NCBI GenBank assembly: GCA_020349885.1
Contig: CP070701.1
Span: forward strand, 2,238,938-2,284,431
Source: Acidobacteriota bacterium
Lineage (GTDB): Bacteria > Acidobacteriota > G020349885
Direction: 5' to 3'
Length of the DNA: 45,494 bases
The notes beneath the pieces were generated by a model. That model was not told the origin of the DNA and did not search any database. It saw nothing but the letters and a program-made list of their open reading frames with translations. Positions 33,439-41,286 of the stretch are shown here, in pieces. A program made the translations under genes and the position numbers. The stretch's first letter is position 1, and each line of letters opens with the position of its first letter.

Positions 33439-35420
33439 CGCACCGTAAAGCGAAACTCCCGCGTGGCGGCGTTCCCGGCGCGGTCGGCCGCCTCGATGCG
33501 CAGCGTATGCTCGCCGCGGGAAGGCCGTATTTCCTCGTACGCCAGGTTCAAAAAAACCTTGAAGCGGTCCGGGTCGTAATCGCCCCGACGGGCGACGCCG
33601 TCTAGAACAAAACGCACGCTCTCGTAGTCGACGCCGCTTCCCCGGTCACAGGCGCGGGCATGCCATTCCACGGCGGAAGCAGGGACGCTCTGCCCCGGCC
33701 TGGGATGTCGCGGCTCGATCACGGGAGGCACCCGGTCCTCCATCAGGGCGTAGCGCGCTCCATAGGGAATCGAAACGCTCGTTTCCCGCCCCTCACACTC
33801 GCCCTCAAGATAGATCCATCGCTCCTCACGAAAGGCTTTTCGATACCACCCGATTCGCCGCGATTCCCGGCACACGGAAGGCAGTAGGCCCGTCAGGCGG
33901 GGCGCGTGCCGAAACGGCATACCTTCGGGAAGAACGTCGAGCGCCGCGAAAGGCGCCAGCTCTTCTGCGGGAGGGATGTCCTCGACGACGCGCGCCCATA
34001 CCGCGCCGGGCTCCCATGCAGCGTCTGCGGGGACGAGCAGCTGAAACCGGGGCGGCGCGGCAAGGGTCACAGGCTCGCGCCCCGCCCAAGCGAACAAGAG
34101 CGGCGCTTCAAAGACGGAGCGGCCGCGACGGCGCACCTGCACCATGCCTCCGGCTGCGTCGTTTCCAAGAGGAAGCGTGGCGAAGGCGCGCTCCCCGGCC
34201 CGGAAAAAAGCTGCCTCCGCAAGCACGTGCCCGCCTTGATGCAGCGACGCAGTAAGGGGAAGGGAGGAATCGGCCTCGAGCGCCAGGAATCGGGCGGAAG
34301 GGTGGAGCGTAACTTGTCCCGCGGAGCGAGGATCCTCGACTTGTCGGGACTCGTGCAGGCGAGTTGGGAGCGGCGATTCTTCGGAAAAAGAGGCGCTTTT
34401 GCCGCCGGCCCCCTCCCCGGCCGGGGAAGGCCGAACGCCACGCAGGATGACGCTGCGCACCGAGGCGTTTCCCGAAAAATCCTCCGCCCGGAGCCGCAGA
34501 ACAAATTCGCCCTCTTCGCGCAGCACGAGCCTTTGAAACCCCTCCGAATCGGGGGGCACGGCTCCAAGGCGGTACCCGTAGACCGCCGGTTGGGGAAAGC
34601 AGAACGCCAAATGGTGAAGCAAGCCTCCGGCCGAGGGGTCATCGTAGGAAAACGAACTGACTTTCGCTTCAGAAAAGGGGCGGTCGTTGAGCTTCGCCCC
34701 CCACGTGTAAAGACCACACCGGGCCCCCCGGGCGCACGGGTCGTACGCCAACAGCACGAGCTCCCACTCTCCCCATAGGCTCATCGCGGGAACCTGCCTG
34801 CGGCGGAAGTCCACCCGATGCGGAAGCGGAAGCCCCTTGATGCGCGCGTCCGCGCTCCGGGGCAGGAACATGAGCCCTTCGACGCGAGGCGGTGCCGAGT
34901 CGGAGGGGAGAGGCAGCCTGGCCGCGAAGGGATGAACGAGAGTTTCCATGCCCCGCCGGAATTCCACGTGCAGATGTGGCGGCCCCGCCCCGCTTTCTCC
35001 CGAATAGCCGATGGTCTGGCCACGCTCAACCGCGAGGGACGGCTCCGGATAGATGTCCCCGGGATACGGCGTGTCGCGCGCCCGCTGATATGTTCGAACG
35101 AGCGTTTCGAGGCCAAGCGTATCTTCCTCGAACCGCTCCAAATGGGCATAGACGCTAACGAGTCCGTTTGGATGCTCCACATAGAGCGCACGGCCGTAGC
35201 CGCGCCGCTCCACCTTGAGGCGAACGATGCGGCCTCGCTCGACGGCGCGGACTTCCAAGCCGGTGCGGCCGAACGTGCTCAGGTCGATGCCCGCATGGAG
35301 GCGAAGGCCACGGTATTCTCCGAAGGTCGCGGTCAAGGCCCTGGATTTGGGAAGGGGCCACTCCAAGGGGGCCAATTCTTGGGAAGCGGCGAAACCGAGG
35401 GTCCAAACCCCGAGCGCCAC
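33435..35420 (-). CDS. M23/LytM-domain metallopeptidase with long C-terminal region
   Basis: 661 residues. The N-terminus is a short hydrophobic secretion signal (ALGVWTLGFAASQ) from GTG 35420; it lacks the usual positive residues, so the true start may be a little upstream. The LytM domain (about 25-165) keeps all zinc and catalytic residues: H42/D46 in HAGIDLS, H93 in YAHLERF and H149/H151 in PPHLHVEF. It should cleave peptidoglycan cross-bridges in the periplasm. The remaining about 490 residues are beta-rich, perhaps Ig-like (EFVLRLRAEDFSGNASVRSVIL; HTLRIEAADRAGNAATREFRFTV). A linker (about residues 325-370) contains GEGAGG and a palindromic repeat element inserted in frame. Confidence 0.82.
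   Translation of the reverse strand: MALGVWTLGFAASQELAPLEWPLPKSRALTATFGEYRGLRLHAGIDLSTFGRTGLEVRAVERGRIVRLKVERRGYGRALYVEHPNGLVSVYAHLERFEEDTLGLETLVRTYQRARDTPYPGDIYPEPSLAVERGQTIGYSGESGAGPPHLHVEFRRGMETLVHPFAARLPLPSDSAPPRVEGLMFLPRSADARIKGLPLPHRVDFRRRQVPAMSLWGEWELVLLAYDPCARGARCGLYTWGAKLNDRPFSEAKVSSFSYDDPSAGGLLHHLAFCFPQPAVYGYRLGAVPPDSEGFQRLVLREEGEFVLRLRAEDFSGNASVRSVILRGVRPSPAGEGAGGKSASFSEESPLPTRLHESRQVEDPRSAGQVTLHPSARFLALEADSSLPLTASLHQGGHVLAEAAFFRAGERAFATLPLGNDAAGGMVQVRRRGRSVFEAPLLFAWAGREPVTLAAPPRFQLLVPADAAWEPGAVWARVVEDIPPAEELAPFAALDVLPEGMPFRHAPRLTGLLPSVCRESRRIGWYRKAFREERWIYLEGECEGRETSVSIPYGARYALMEDRVPPVIEPRHPRPGQSVPASAVEWHARACDRGSGVDYESVRFVLDGVARRGDYDPDRFKVFLNLAYEEIRPSRGEHTLRIEAADRAGNAATREFRFTVR
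34316..34350. repeat. 35 nt palindromic element inside the M23 coding sequence (copy A)
   Basis: It starts GTCCCG and ends CGGGAC; the centre is the perfect palindrome CGAGGATCCTCG. It is 31/35 identical to copy B at 42297-42331. On the minus strand it encodes part of HESRQVEDPRSAGQ in the linker of the M23 protein. Confidence 0.75.
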
Positions 35421-35475
35421 AGTCCAGCAAGCCGCCCGCCCCCTGTGCGTCGGCTGCCCGCTGCCTGACGCCTGG

Positions 35476-35925
35476 TTAAGCGGTTTTGGCTGTTCGGACC
35501 TGGCTATCGTTTGCCGGGGAGTCGTTGGGGGGTGACGGCTGTTGTGAGCCTTCGGGAGGAGAAAGCGGGGCCGAAACCGTCTCGGAAGGTTGTTCCGCGG
35601 TTTTCACCTGCCCCTCCGGGGCTTGGGGCGGCCCAGCCAGGGAAGGCTGCGCCGAGGCTGCTTCGGACGGCTCCTCGTAGGCGATGGAAGGAAGGTCGGG
35701 CCGGCGGTGAACGATTCTTCGCTGTGCCGTGCGAGGAAACCTGCTGAAACGCTTATGGCTTCTTTTCTGAGCTACGCTGCGCTTGATACGCTCCCGCTCG
35801 GCAGGTCGAACGAAAAACGTATGCTGCCGGTACTCGCGCAAAATGTTCTCGCGTTGAACAATGCGCTTGAACCGCTTAATCGCGGAGTCCAGCGTTTCGC
35901 CGTCTCTCAGATCTATAGTAGCCAA
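35476..35925 (-). CDS. rpsU: 30S ribosomal protein S21 with long C-terminal extension
   Basis: 149 residues from TTG 35925. The first about 60 residues are S21 (MATIDLRDGETLDSAIKRF, then ENILREYRQHTFFVRPAE), a small platform protein near the anti-Shine-Dalgarno. The other about 85 residues are an unusual Pro/Ser/Ala/Glu-rich tail (around AQPSLAGPPQAPEGQV and PLSPPEGSQQPSPPNDSP). TTG was chosen because M-A-T-I-D is the family start and GGAG lies 6 nt upstream. The frame is open back to 36060 but that part does not resemble S21. The tail, if translated, more than doubles normal S21 length. Confidence 0.85.
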   Translation of the reverse strand: MATIDLRDGETLDSAIKRFKRIVQRENILREYRQHTFFVRPAERERIKRSVAQKRSHKRFSRFPRTAQRRIVHRRPDLPSIAYEEPSEAASAQPSLAGPPQAPEGQVKTAEQPSETVSAPLSPPEGSQQPSPPNDSPANDSQVRTAKTA

Positions 35926-36050
35926 TCGTTTCTCCTGTTCACAAATTAAAACACCTTTCCGCTCTATGTTTGGTGGTATCCATACGAGCGCCCAGAATTC
36001 TCGGCCAGCCCGGGTCAAGAAAGGAAGCCACAAGGGCATCCACCGCAACC

Positions 36051-36079
36051 AGCATAACACACCTTTCCGGCCAAGTCAA
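36051..36079 (-). promoter_or_regulatory. Promoter for rpsU
   Basis: On the minus strand TTGACT (36079-36074), 17 nt and TATGCT (36056-36051). It would give a leader of about 120 nt before the TTG start. An in-frame ATG lies 11 nt after the -10, so a longer S21 from a leaderless start is formally possible. Confidence 0.5.
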
Positions 36080-36149
36080 CCGAAATAAAATCGGCAGGCG
36101 GAGGAACTGCAAATATCGCCTAACTAAAATAAGCTAAAATCTCAGAAAT

Positions 36150-36171
36150 AGGCCTTATGAGGGCCTTTTTT
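36150..36171 (+). terminator. Rho-independent terminator on the + strand without an assigned gene
   Basis: AGGCC (36150-36154), a 7 nt loop, GGCCT (36162-36166) and a T6 run to 36171, with AAA before the stem able to extend it. The flanking protein genes are both on the minus strand. It points to an unannotated + strand transcript between about 36080 and 36150, or is fortuitous. The remainder of 35926-36335 contains only the rpsU promoter and short repeats such as GGAGGGTTTG (twice). Confidence 0.5.
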
Positions 36172-36335
36172 CGACGGAATCGTCCTGCCAAGGAGGGTTT
36201 GACAGGCACAATTGTTTCGAATTGAAACAGAAAAAACGTGCTCTTGTCCCTCGGGGAGGGTTTGTCTGCCGTAGGAAGGCTACCCCGACGGGTTCGGAGA
36301 GCCGGCCCTCAAGGATGAGCCGCCGCTTGCGAGCT

Positions 36336-37244
36336 CTAAAACCGCCGCGTTTCCGCGAGGACGAAATTGCGGGCGTTGATGGGTTTTTGGTTGACCAAAA
36401 TCTCGTAGTGGAGATGGGGCGCCGTGCTCCGGCCCGTGGAGCCGGCGTAGGCAATAACGTCGCCCCGCTGGACGCGCTGGCCTTGCTCTGCGACGGAGCG
36501 GTGGAGGTGGCCGTAGCGCGTCACGTAGCCGAAGCCATGGGAGAGGACGATAGAGTTGCCGTAGCCCGAGCTGTAGCCGCGGCTCGAGACGATGCCGTCG
36601 GCGGGGGCTCTTACGGGCGTGTTCGTGCGAGCGGAGATGTCCACGGCGGCGTGGAAGTCGGGCCGCCCCGTGAACGGGTCGCGCCGCCAGCCATAGCCTC
36701 CGGTAATGATGCCGTCCACGGGCCAGATGGAGGGGATAAAGTTCAGGAGGTGCTGCTTTTTCTCATAGGTTTGCTCGAGTTCCGTAAGGCTCTGCCCGAA
36801 AAGAGACTGCTGGGACTCGATTTCCACGATCTGCCTCGCCGCGGCGGGGGGCAATTCCTGGGCGGGGAAGACGCGCTCTGCGCCGCTTACACCTCCCGCG
36901 CCGCCTACGTAGCTTGCGTCGGAAAGCGTCTCGACGCCCACCATCGTGGCAAGCTTCGCGATGCGCTCCTCGATGGCCTCCTGCGCGTTGCGAAGCGCAC
37001 CGATCTCCGCGACGTAGCGTGTGTTCTCATCCTCCAGCGCCTGAAACTCGACCTCCAGGTTTTCGATGCCGCCCGGCATGTGATAGGTTCGCGTGTAGTG
37101 CAGCGCGAAGTATCCAAAGAGGGCCACGGCCGCCGCACCCATCCACATGGCGGCGCGGAGCGTACGCCGCGAAAACGTCCACCGACGCGGCGCGCCACCT
37201 TCGTCCGAAAACACGATAAAGCTGTACTTCCTGTCGTTCAGCAT
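36336..37244 (-). CDS. Membrane-anchored M23/LytM peptidoglycan endopeptidase
   Basis: 302 residues. It has a cytoplasmic N-terminus (MLNDRKYSFIVFSDEGG), a membrane helix (about 31-48, AAMWMGAAAVALFGYFAL), a coiled coil (about 58-100 and 140-165) and a C-terminal LytM domain. Ligands are H198/D202 (HAAVDIS), H246 (YGHLHRS) and H277/H279 (PHLHYE). The anchor plus coiled coil plus M23 layout resembles division or elongation-linked endopeptidases. ATG 37244 has a G-run (AGGGGGGGGCG) upstream; earlier in-frame sequence is not conserved. Divergent from pal. Confidence 0.88.
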   Translation of the reverse strand: MLNDRKYSFIVFSDEGGAPRRWTFSRRTLRAAMWMGAAAVALFGYFALHYTRTYHMPGGIENLEVEFQALEDENTRYVAEIGALRNAQEAIEERIAKLATMVGVETLSDASYVGGAGGVSGAERVFPAQELPPAAARQIVEIESQQSLFGQSLTELEQTYEKKQHLLNFIPSIWPVDGIITGGYGWRRDPFTGRPDFHAAVDISARTNTPVRAPADGIVSSRGYSSGYGNSIVLSHGFGYVTRYGHLHRSVAEQGQRVQRGDVIAYAGSTGRSTAPHLHYEILVNQKPINARNFVLAETRRF

Positions 37245-37274
37245 AATGCAATGCTTTCGCCCCCCCCTAATATC

Positions 37275-37303
37275 CTTATATACCAAACTGCACCGAATGT
37301 CAA
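37275..37303 (-). promoter_or_regulatory. Promoter for the membrane-anchored M23 gene
   Basis: On the minus strand TTGACA (37303-37298), 17 nt and TATAAG (37280-37275), giving a leader of about 25 nt to ATG 37244. Confidence 0.6.
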
Positions 37304-37353
37304 GTGTAAGCCCTGTAAGGAAAAAAATGGGCGGGCCTAGGCTTTTTCCAGGT

Positions 37354-37406
37354 CCCGATATAGGAAAACGAGGGGGGTGGGGGGCGAAGCACGTTTCTAT
37401 ATCGGG
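37354..37406. promoter_or_regulatory. Long hairpin with G-rich loop between divergent M23 and pal genes
   Basis: CCCGATATAG (37354-37363) pairs with CTATATCGGG (37397-37406), and after a 2 nt bulge AAACG (37366-37370) pairs with CGTTT (37392-37396): 15 pairs in all. The 21 nt loop contains GGGGGGTGGGGGG. It lies upstream of both promoters. A second small stem GGAAAAA/TTTTTCC flanks it at 37319-37349. Confidence 0.6.
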
Positions 37407-37427
37407 GTCAGGGTTCCCGGAACATCG

Positions 37428-37457
37428 TTGCCGCCGCGGAGAGCAATGTGGTAATAT
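37428..37457 (+). promoter_or_regulatory. Promoter for pal
   Basis: TTGCCG (37428-37433), 18 nt, and TAATAT (37452-37457) preceded by TG-G, an extended -10. The leader to ATG 37494 is about 30 nt and carries the ribosome binding site AAAAGGAG. Confidence 0.6.
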
Positions 37458-37493
37458 GGACAGCTTTGTGAAATCCATGAGAAAAGGAGCCCT

Positions 37494-38033
37494 ATGAAAC
37501 GACTGCTTTTCGCCATCACGCTTATGGCACTTTTTGCGGCAATTTGGGGTTGTCCCAAGAAGGCCCCCGAACCGGAACCCGTTCCCGAGCCCGTCGTCGA
37601 GGAGGCACCACCCCCCGAGCCCGAGCCTGAGCCACCGAAGCCCGCTGTGGAGCCCCCGCCGCGCCTATCGGAGGAGGAAATTGCATGGGCGCAGGAGAAC
37701 CTCCTTGTTAATATTCGCTTCGAGTTCGACAAATACGGCCTTACGGAGGAGGCTCTGGCGCTCCTTGAGGCGCATGGGCGCTGGCTTCAGGAGAACCCGA
37801 CGGTCGAGCTGCGCCTCGAGGGCCACTGCGACGAACGCGGCACCGTGGAGTACAACCTCGCCCTCGGCGAGCGCCGCGCCGCAAGCGCCAAGCAGTTCCT
37901 GGCCGACCTGGGGATAGCGCCGGAGCGTCTTTCGACCGTCTCCTACGGCAAGGAGCGCCCGCTCGATGCGGCGCACACGGAGGAGGCCTGGGCCAAGAAC
38001 CGCCGCTGCGAGTTTCACATCGTTGCATACTGA
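37494..38033 (+). CDS. pal: Peptidoglycan-associated lipoprotein Pal
   Basis: 179 residues. Lipoprotein signal 1-19 with lipid acceptor C20 (FAAIWGC). A Pro/Glu linker (about 23-58, PEPEPVPEP type) follows. The OmpA-like domain shows NIRFEFDKYGLTEEA, LRLEGHCDERGTVEYNLALG, ERRAASAKQFL and VSYGKERP. The Asp/Arg pair that grips diaminopimelate is kept. Pal ties the outer membrane to peptidoglycan in the Tol-Pal system; tolB and other tol genes are not adjacent in view. Confidence 0.93.
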   Translation: MKRLLFAITLMALFAAIWGCPKKAPEPEPVPEPVVEEAPPPEPEPEPPKPAVEPPPRLSEEEIAWAQENLLVNIRFEFDKYGLTEEALALLEAHGRWLQENPTVELRLEGHCDERGTVEYNLALGERRAASAKQFLADLGIAPERLSTVSYGKERPLDAAHTEEAWAKNRRCEFHIVAY

Positions 38034-38066
38034 GTGGAAGCCTGGAAGGAATAAGGGTGCCGGGGA

Positions 38067-38813
38067 ATGGTCTTGAGCTTTGATGGAAAAGTCGCATTGG
38101 TTACCGGTGCCGCGCGGGGCATTGGCCGCGCCATCGCGCTTGCGCTCTCCGGGAAAGGCGCCGAGGTGCTCCTCGCCGACATCCTCCTCGAGCCGCTCAA
38201 GGAACTGCAGGCCGAATTGGCGCAGGCAGGCAGCATGGCACGCGTCTACACCATGGACATCACGAGCGTCGAAAGCGTCGCCAAGGCGTTTTGGAGCATC
38301 GAGAGGGACGTTAAGCGCGTGGACCTCTTGATCAACAACGCCGGTATCACGCGCGACGGTCTTCTGGTGCGGATGCGCGACGAAGACTGGCATGCGGTGC
38401 TCGACACGAACTTGAGCGGCACATACCGCGTCACGCGTGCCGTTTTGAAGGGCATGATGAAGGCACGCTACGGGCGCATCGTGAACATTGCCTCCGTCGT
38501 AGCCGAGATGGGGAACGCCGGCCAGACGAACTACGCCGCGTCAAAGGCGGGCATCATCGGCTTTACGAAAAGCCTCGCCCGCGAGGTGGCCTCGCGCGGC
38601 ATCACCGTCAACGCCATCGCCCCCGGCTACATCGAGACCGCCATGACGGAGGCGCTCGACGAGAAGGCCAAGGAGCACCTCAAGGACATGATTCCCGCGG
38701 GCCGACTGGGCTCGCCGGAGGATGTGGCGAACGCGGCCCTTTTCCTGCTCTCGGAGGAATCGTCCTACATCACGGGGCAGGTTCTGCACGTTGGCGGCGG
38801 CCTCTACATGTGA
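38067..38813 (+). CDS. fabG: 3-oxoacyl-[acyl-carrier-protein] reductase
   Basis: 248 residues. A short-chain dehydrogenase reducing 3-oxoacyl-ACP with NADPH in fatty-acid elongation. Nucleotide motif TGAARGIGR is at about 14-22, NNAG at about 90, the catalytic Ser in NIASVV, YAASKAG (Tyr/Lys), and PGYIETAMTEAL. The terminal GQVLHVGGGLYM is typical. GGGG lies before the ATG. It is next to acpP and fabF, which supports the FabG role over a general SDR. Confidence 0.93.
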   Translation: MVLSFDGKVALVTGAARGIGRAIALALSGKGAEVLLADILLEPLKELQAELAQAGSMARVYTMDITSVESVAKAFWSIERDVKRVDLLINNAGITRDGLLVRMRDEDWHAVLDTNLSGTYRVTRAVLKGMMKARYGRIVNIASVVAEMGNAGQTNYAASKAGIIGFTKSLAREVASRGITVNAIAPGYIETAMTEALDEKAKEHLKDMIPAGRLGSPEDVANAALFLLSEESSYITGQVLHVGGGLYM

Positions 38814-38889
38814 GCACGGGGAAGTTTTGGAAGTCGAAAAAAATTCTAAAAAAAGCCGCGAAAAGCTTGTGTGCTGCGGCACAAAATCA

Positions 38890-38898
38890 TGCTACAAT
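38890..38898 (+). promoter_or_regulatory. Extended -10 promoter for acpP
   Basis: TG-C-TACAAT at 38890-38898 between fabG and acpP; no good -35. Just downstream TTCCG (38903-38907) and CGGAA (38912-38916) form an inverted repeat around the expected transcription start, a possible operator or 5' hairpin. GAAGGGAG before ATG 38952 is the ribosome binding site. Confidence 0.6.
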
Positions 38899-38951
38899 GG
38901 CCTTCCGAATACGGAATACCTAAGCCATAAACACGAAGGGAGCTATAGACT

Positions 38952-39191
38952 ATGTCTTCTGTAGAAGAACGCGTACGAGAAATCATCATGCAGGAACTCG
39001 ACGTCGAGGCGTCGCAGGTAACACCCAAGGCGCGCTTCATTGAGGACCTGGGTGCCGATTCGCTTGATACCGTTGAGCTTATCATGGCTTTCGAGGACGA
39101 TTTCGGAATTAAAATTCCCGACGAGAAAGCCGAGGGCATCTCCACGGTCAAGGACGCCATCGCGTATATCGAGAATCACAAAAAGGGATAG
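38952..39191 (+). CDS. acpP: Acyl carrier protein
   Basis: 79 residues, acidic. The phosphopantetheine attachment serine is S37 in [38 protein letters not shown] completes the fold. It carries the growing acyl chain for FabG and FabF on either side. It is 6 nt before fabF. Confidence 0.96.
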   Translation: MSSVEERVREIIMQELDVEASQVTPKARFIEDLGADSLDTVELIMAFEDDFGIKIPDEKAEGISTVKDAIAYIENHKKG

Positions 39192-39197
39192 GGGCTC

Positions 39198-40436
39198 GTG
39201 GCGCGCCGCCGGGCGGTTATCACCGGGATCGGCCTCCTCACACCCCTCGGGCTCGACGCTGACACGACGTGGCGCGCCCTCGTTGAAGGCCGAAGTGGAA
39301 TCGGCCCCATCACGCGGTTCGATGCTTCGCCCTATACCTCGCGCATCGCGGGGGAAATCAAAGACTTCGACCCGCTCCGCTATATGGACCGAAAGGAGGC
39401 TCGAAAGGGCGATGCGTTCATCCAATACGCGCTCGTGGCCTCCGGCAGCGCCCTGCGGGACTCGGGGCTTTCCATCACGGATCAAAACCGCGACCGCATC
39501 GGCGTCATAATCGGCTCGGGCATCGGGGGCCTTCCGATGATCGAAGACCAGCACAAAATTCTCCTCGAACGCGGCCCCGACCGCGTCTCTCCTTTCTTCA
39601 TCCCGGCCATCATCGTCAACCTTGCCTCGGGGCAGGTTTCCATCAAGCACGGCCTGCGAGGGCCCAACTCCGCCGTCTGCACGGCCTGCTCGACGGGCGC
39701 ACACTGCATCGGCGACGCGGCGAAGCTCATTGAGCGCGGGGAAGTCGACGCCATGTTGGCGGGAGGCGCGGAGGCCGCGGTCTCGCCGCTCTCGGTGGCG
39801 GGCTTCGCCTCGCTCCGGGCGCTCTCGCGCCGGAACGACGAGCCCGAGCGCGCGAGTCGCCCCTTCGATCGCGACCGCGACGGATTCGTCATCGCCGAGG
39901 GCGCGGGCGTGGTCGTGCTGGAAGAGCGCGAGGCGGCCAAGGCCCGCGGCGCCCGCGTCTACGCCGAGGTGGCGGGCTACGGTATGTCGGCCGACGCTTA
40001 CCATCTGACAGCCCCCGACGAGGACGGAAACGGAGCCGTGCGCGCCATGGAGGCCGCCCTCCGCGACGCGCAAATCACGACCGACAAGGTGGACTACGTC
40101 AACGCCCACGGCACCTCCACGCCCCAGGGCGACACGGTCGAAGCCATGGCCATCAAGCGCGTCTTTGGAGACCACGCCAAGAAGCTGCTCGTAAGCTCGA
40201 CGAAGTCCATGATGGGACATGCGCTTGGAGCCGCGGGCGGCATCGAAACGTCCGTCTGTGCCCTTGCGCTTCACCGCGGCACCGTGCCCCCGACCACGAA
40301 CCTCGACCATCCCGACGAAGGCTGCGACCTGAACTACGTGCCCCATGAAAGCGTGCAGCGCGACATCCGAGTCGCGCTAAACAACTCATTCGGCTTTGGA
40401 GGCACGAACGCGTGCCTTTTGCTGAAAAAGGTTTAA
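39198..40436 (+). CDS. fabF: 3-oxoacyl-[acyl-carrier-protein] synthase II
   Basis: 412 residues from GTG 39198. Condenses malonyl-ACP with acyl-ACP. The catalytic triad is C164 (TACSTGAH), H304 (NAHGTST) and H341 (GHALGAAGG), with Lys in SSTKSMMGH. RRAVITGIGLLTPLG and the terminal NNSFGFGGTNACLLL are diagnostic. Standard length. The acpP-fabF pair is a conserved arrangement. Confidence 0.95.
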   Translation: MARRRAVITGIGLLTPLGLDADTTWRALVEGRSGIGPITRFDASPYTSRIAGEIKDFDPLRYMDRKEARKGDAFIQYALVASGSALRDSGLSITDQNRDRIGVIIGSGIGGLPMIEDQHKILLERGPDRVSPFFIPAIIVNLASGQVSIKHGLRGPNSAVCTACSTGAHCIGDAAKLIERGEVDAMLAGGAEAAVSPLSVAGFASLRALSRRNDEPERASRPFDRDRDGFVIAEGAGVVVLEEREAAKARGARVYAEVAGYGMSADAYHLTAPDEDGNGAVRAMEAALRDAQITTDKVDYVNAHGTSTPQGDTVEAMAIKRVFGDHAKKLLVSSTKSMMGHALGAAGGIETSVCALALHRGTVPPTTNLDHPDEGCDLNYVPHESVQRDIRVALNNSFGFGGTNACLLLKKV

Positions 40437-40497
40437 AGTGACCCATGAACGATAAAAGCGCCTTTGGGTCCACCGCCTGCCCCTCGCCATCCGCACC

Positions 40498-41286
40498 ATG
40501 AACCTCATAGTCTTCCTCAAGCACGTTCCCGCAACCGACAGCAGGATTAGCATCGCCGACGATGGCAAGTCCGTGGTGCAGGAGGGGCTCAATTACGTCA
40601 TCAGCCCCTACGATGAGATAGCCCTCGAGGAGGCGCTGCGCCTCAAGGAAAAAGCCGGCTCGGGCGATGTCACCGTCGTCTCGCTGGGGTATGACAGCGC
40701 CAAGGAATCGCTTCGCAAGGCGCTCGCAACGGGCGCCGACAAGGCCGTGCTCGTCAAAGACACCGCCCGGGCGGGGAGCGATCCGCTTACGACGGCGCGT
40801 GCGCTTTCGAAAGCCATCGAAGGGCAGCCTTACGATCTGCTGTTATTCGGCCAGCAGGGCGTCGGCACCGACCAGTCGCAGGTCGGGGCGCTCGTCGCCG
40901 AGTTCCTCAATTTGCCGCATATTAATTGGGTCGTAAAGCTCGAGATCGAGGGGAACACGCTGAAGACGGAGAGCGAAATCGAGGGCGGCCACGAGGTCAT
41001 CGAATGCAAGATGCCAGCTGTCGTCATCACCCAGAAAGGATTGAACGAGCCGCGCTATCCTTCGCTCAAGGGCATTATGGCCGCAAAGAAGAAAGAAATC
41101 ACCGAGAAATCGCTCGCCGACATCGGCCTCTCGCCGGACGAGGCGGGCGAAGCCAGCGCAAAAACCAGAATCGTCAGACTCGAACTCCAGCCGCCCAAGG
41201 AGCCGGGGCGCATTCTCGAAGGCGAGCCCAAAGAGGCTGCCCGGGAGCTCGCACGCATCCTTCATGAAGAGCGGAAATTTATCTAG
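40498..41286 (+). CDS. etfB: Electron transfer flavoprotein subunit beta
   Basis: 262 residues. With EtfA it accepts electrons from acyl-CoA dehydrogenases. MNLIVFLKHVPATDSRI, NYVISPYDEIALEEALRLKE and LLLFGQQGVGTDQSQVGALVAEFL (AMP site region) are typical, and VEIEGNTLKTE-like sequence follows (LEIEGNTLKTESEIEGG). The region before the ATG has no Shine-Dalgarno. It overlaps etfA by 1 nt. Lying beside fatty-acid genes, it probably serves beta-oxidation or a related dehydrogenase. Confidence 0.93.
   Translation: MNLIVFLKHVPATDSRISIADDGKSVVQEGLNYVISPYDEIALEEALRLKEKAGSGDVTVVSLGYDSAKESLRKALATGADKAVLVKDTARAGSDPLTTARALSKAIEGQPYDLLLFGQQGVGTDQSQVGALVAEFLNLPHINWVVKLEIEGNTLKTESEIEGGHEVIECKMPAVVITQKGLNEPRYPSLKGIMAAKKKEITEKSLADIGLSPDEAGEASAKTRIVRLELQPPKEPGRILEGEPKEAARELARILHEERKFI

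Noticed and set aside
35926-36060. In-frame extension of S21 to an ATG at 36060
   Set aside because: It crosses the likely promoter, does not resemble S21, and a ribosome binding site stands before TTG 35925. A shorter leaderless variant was noted under the promoter.
36222-37340. Long + strand frame opposite the membrane-anchored M23 gene
   Set aside because: Antisense to a gene with intact LytM residues; no domain in its product.
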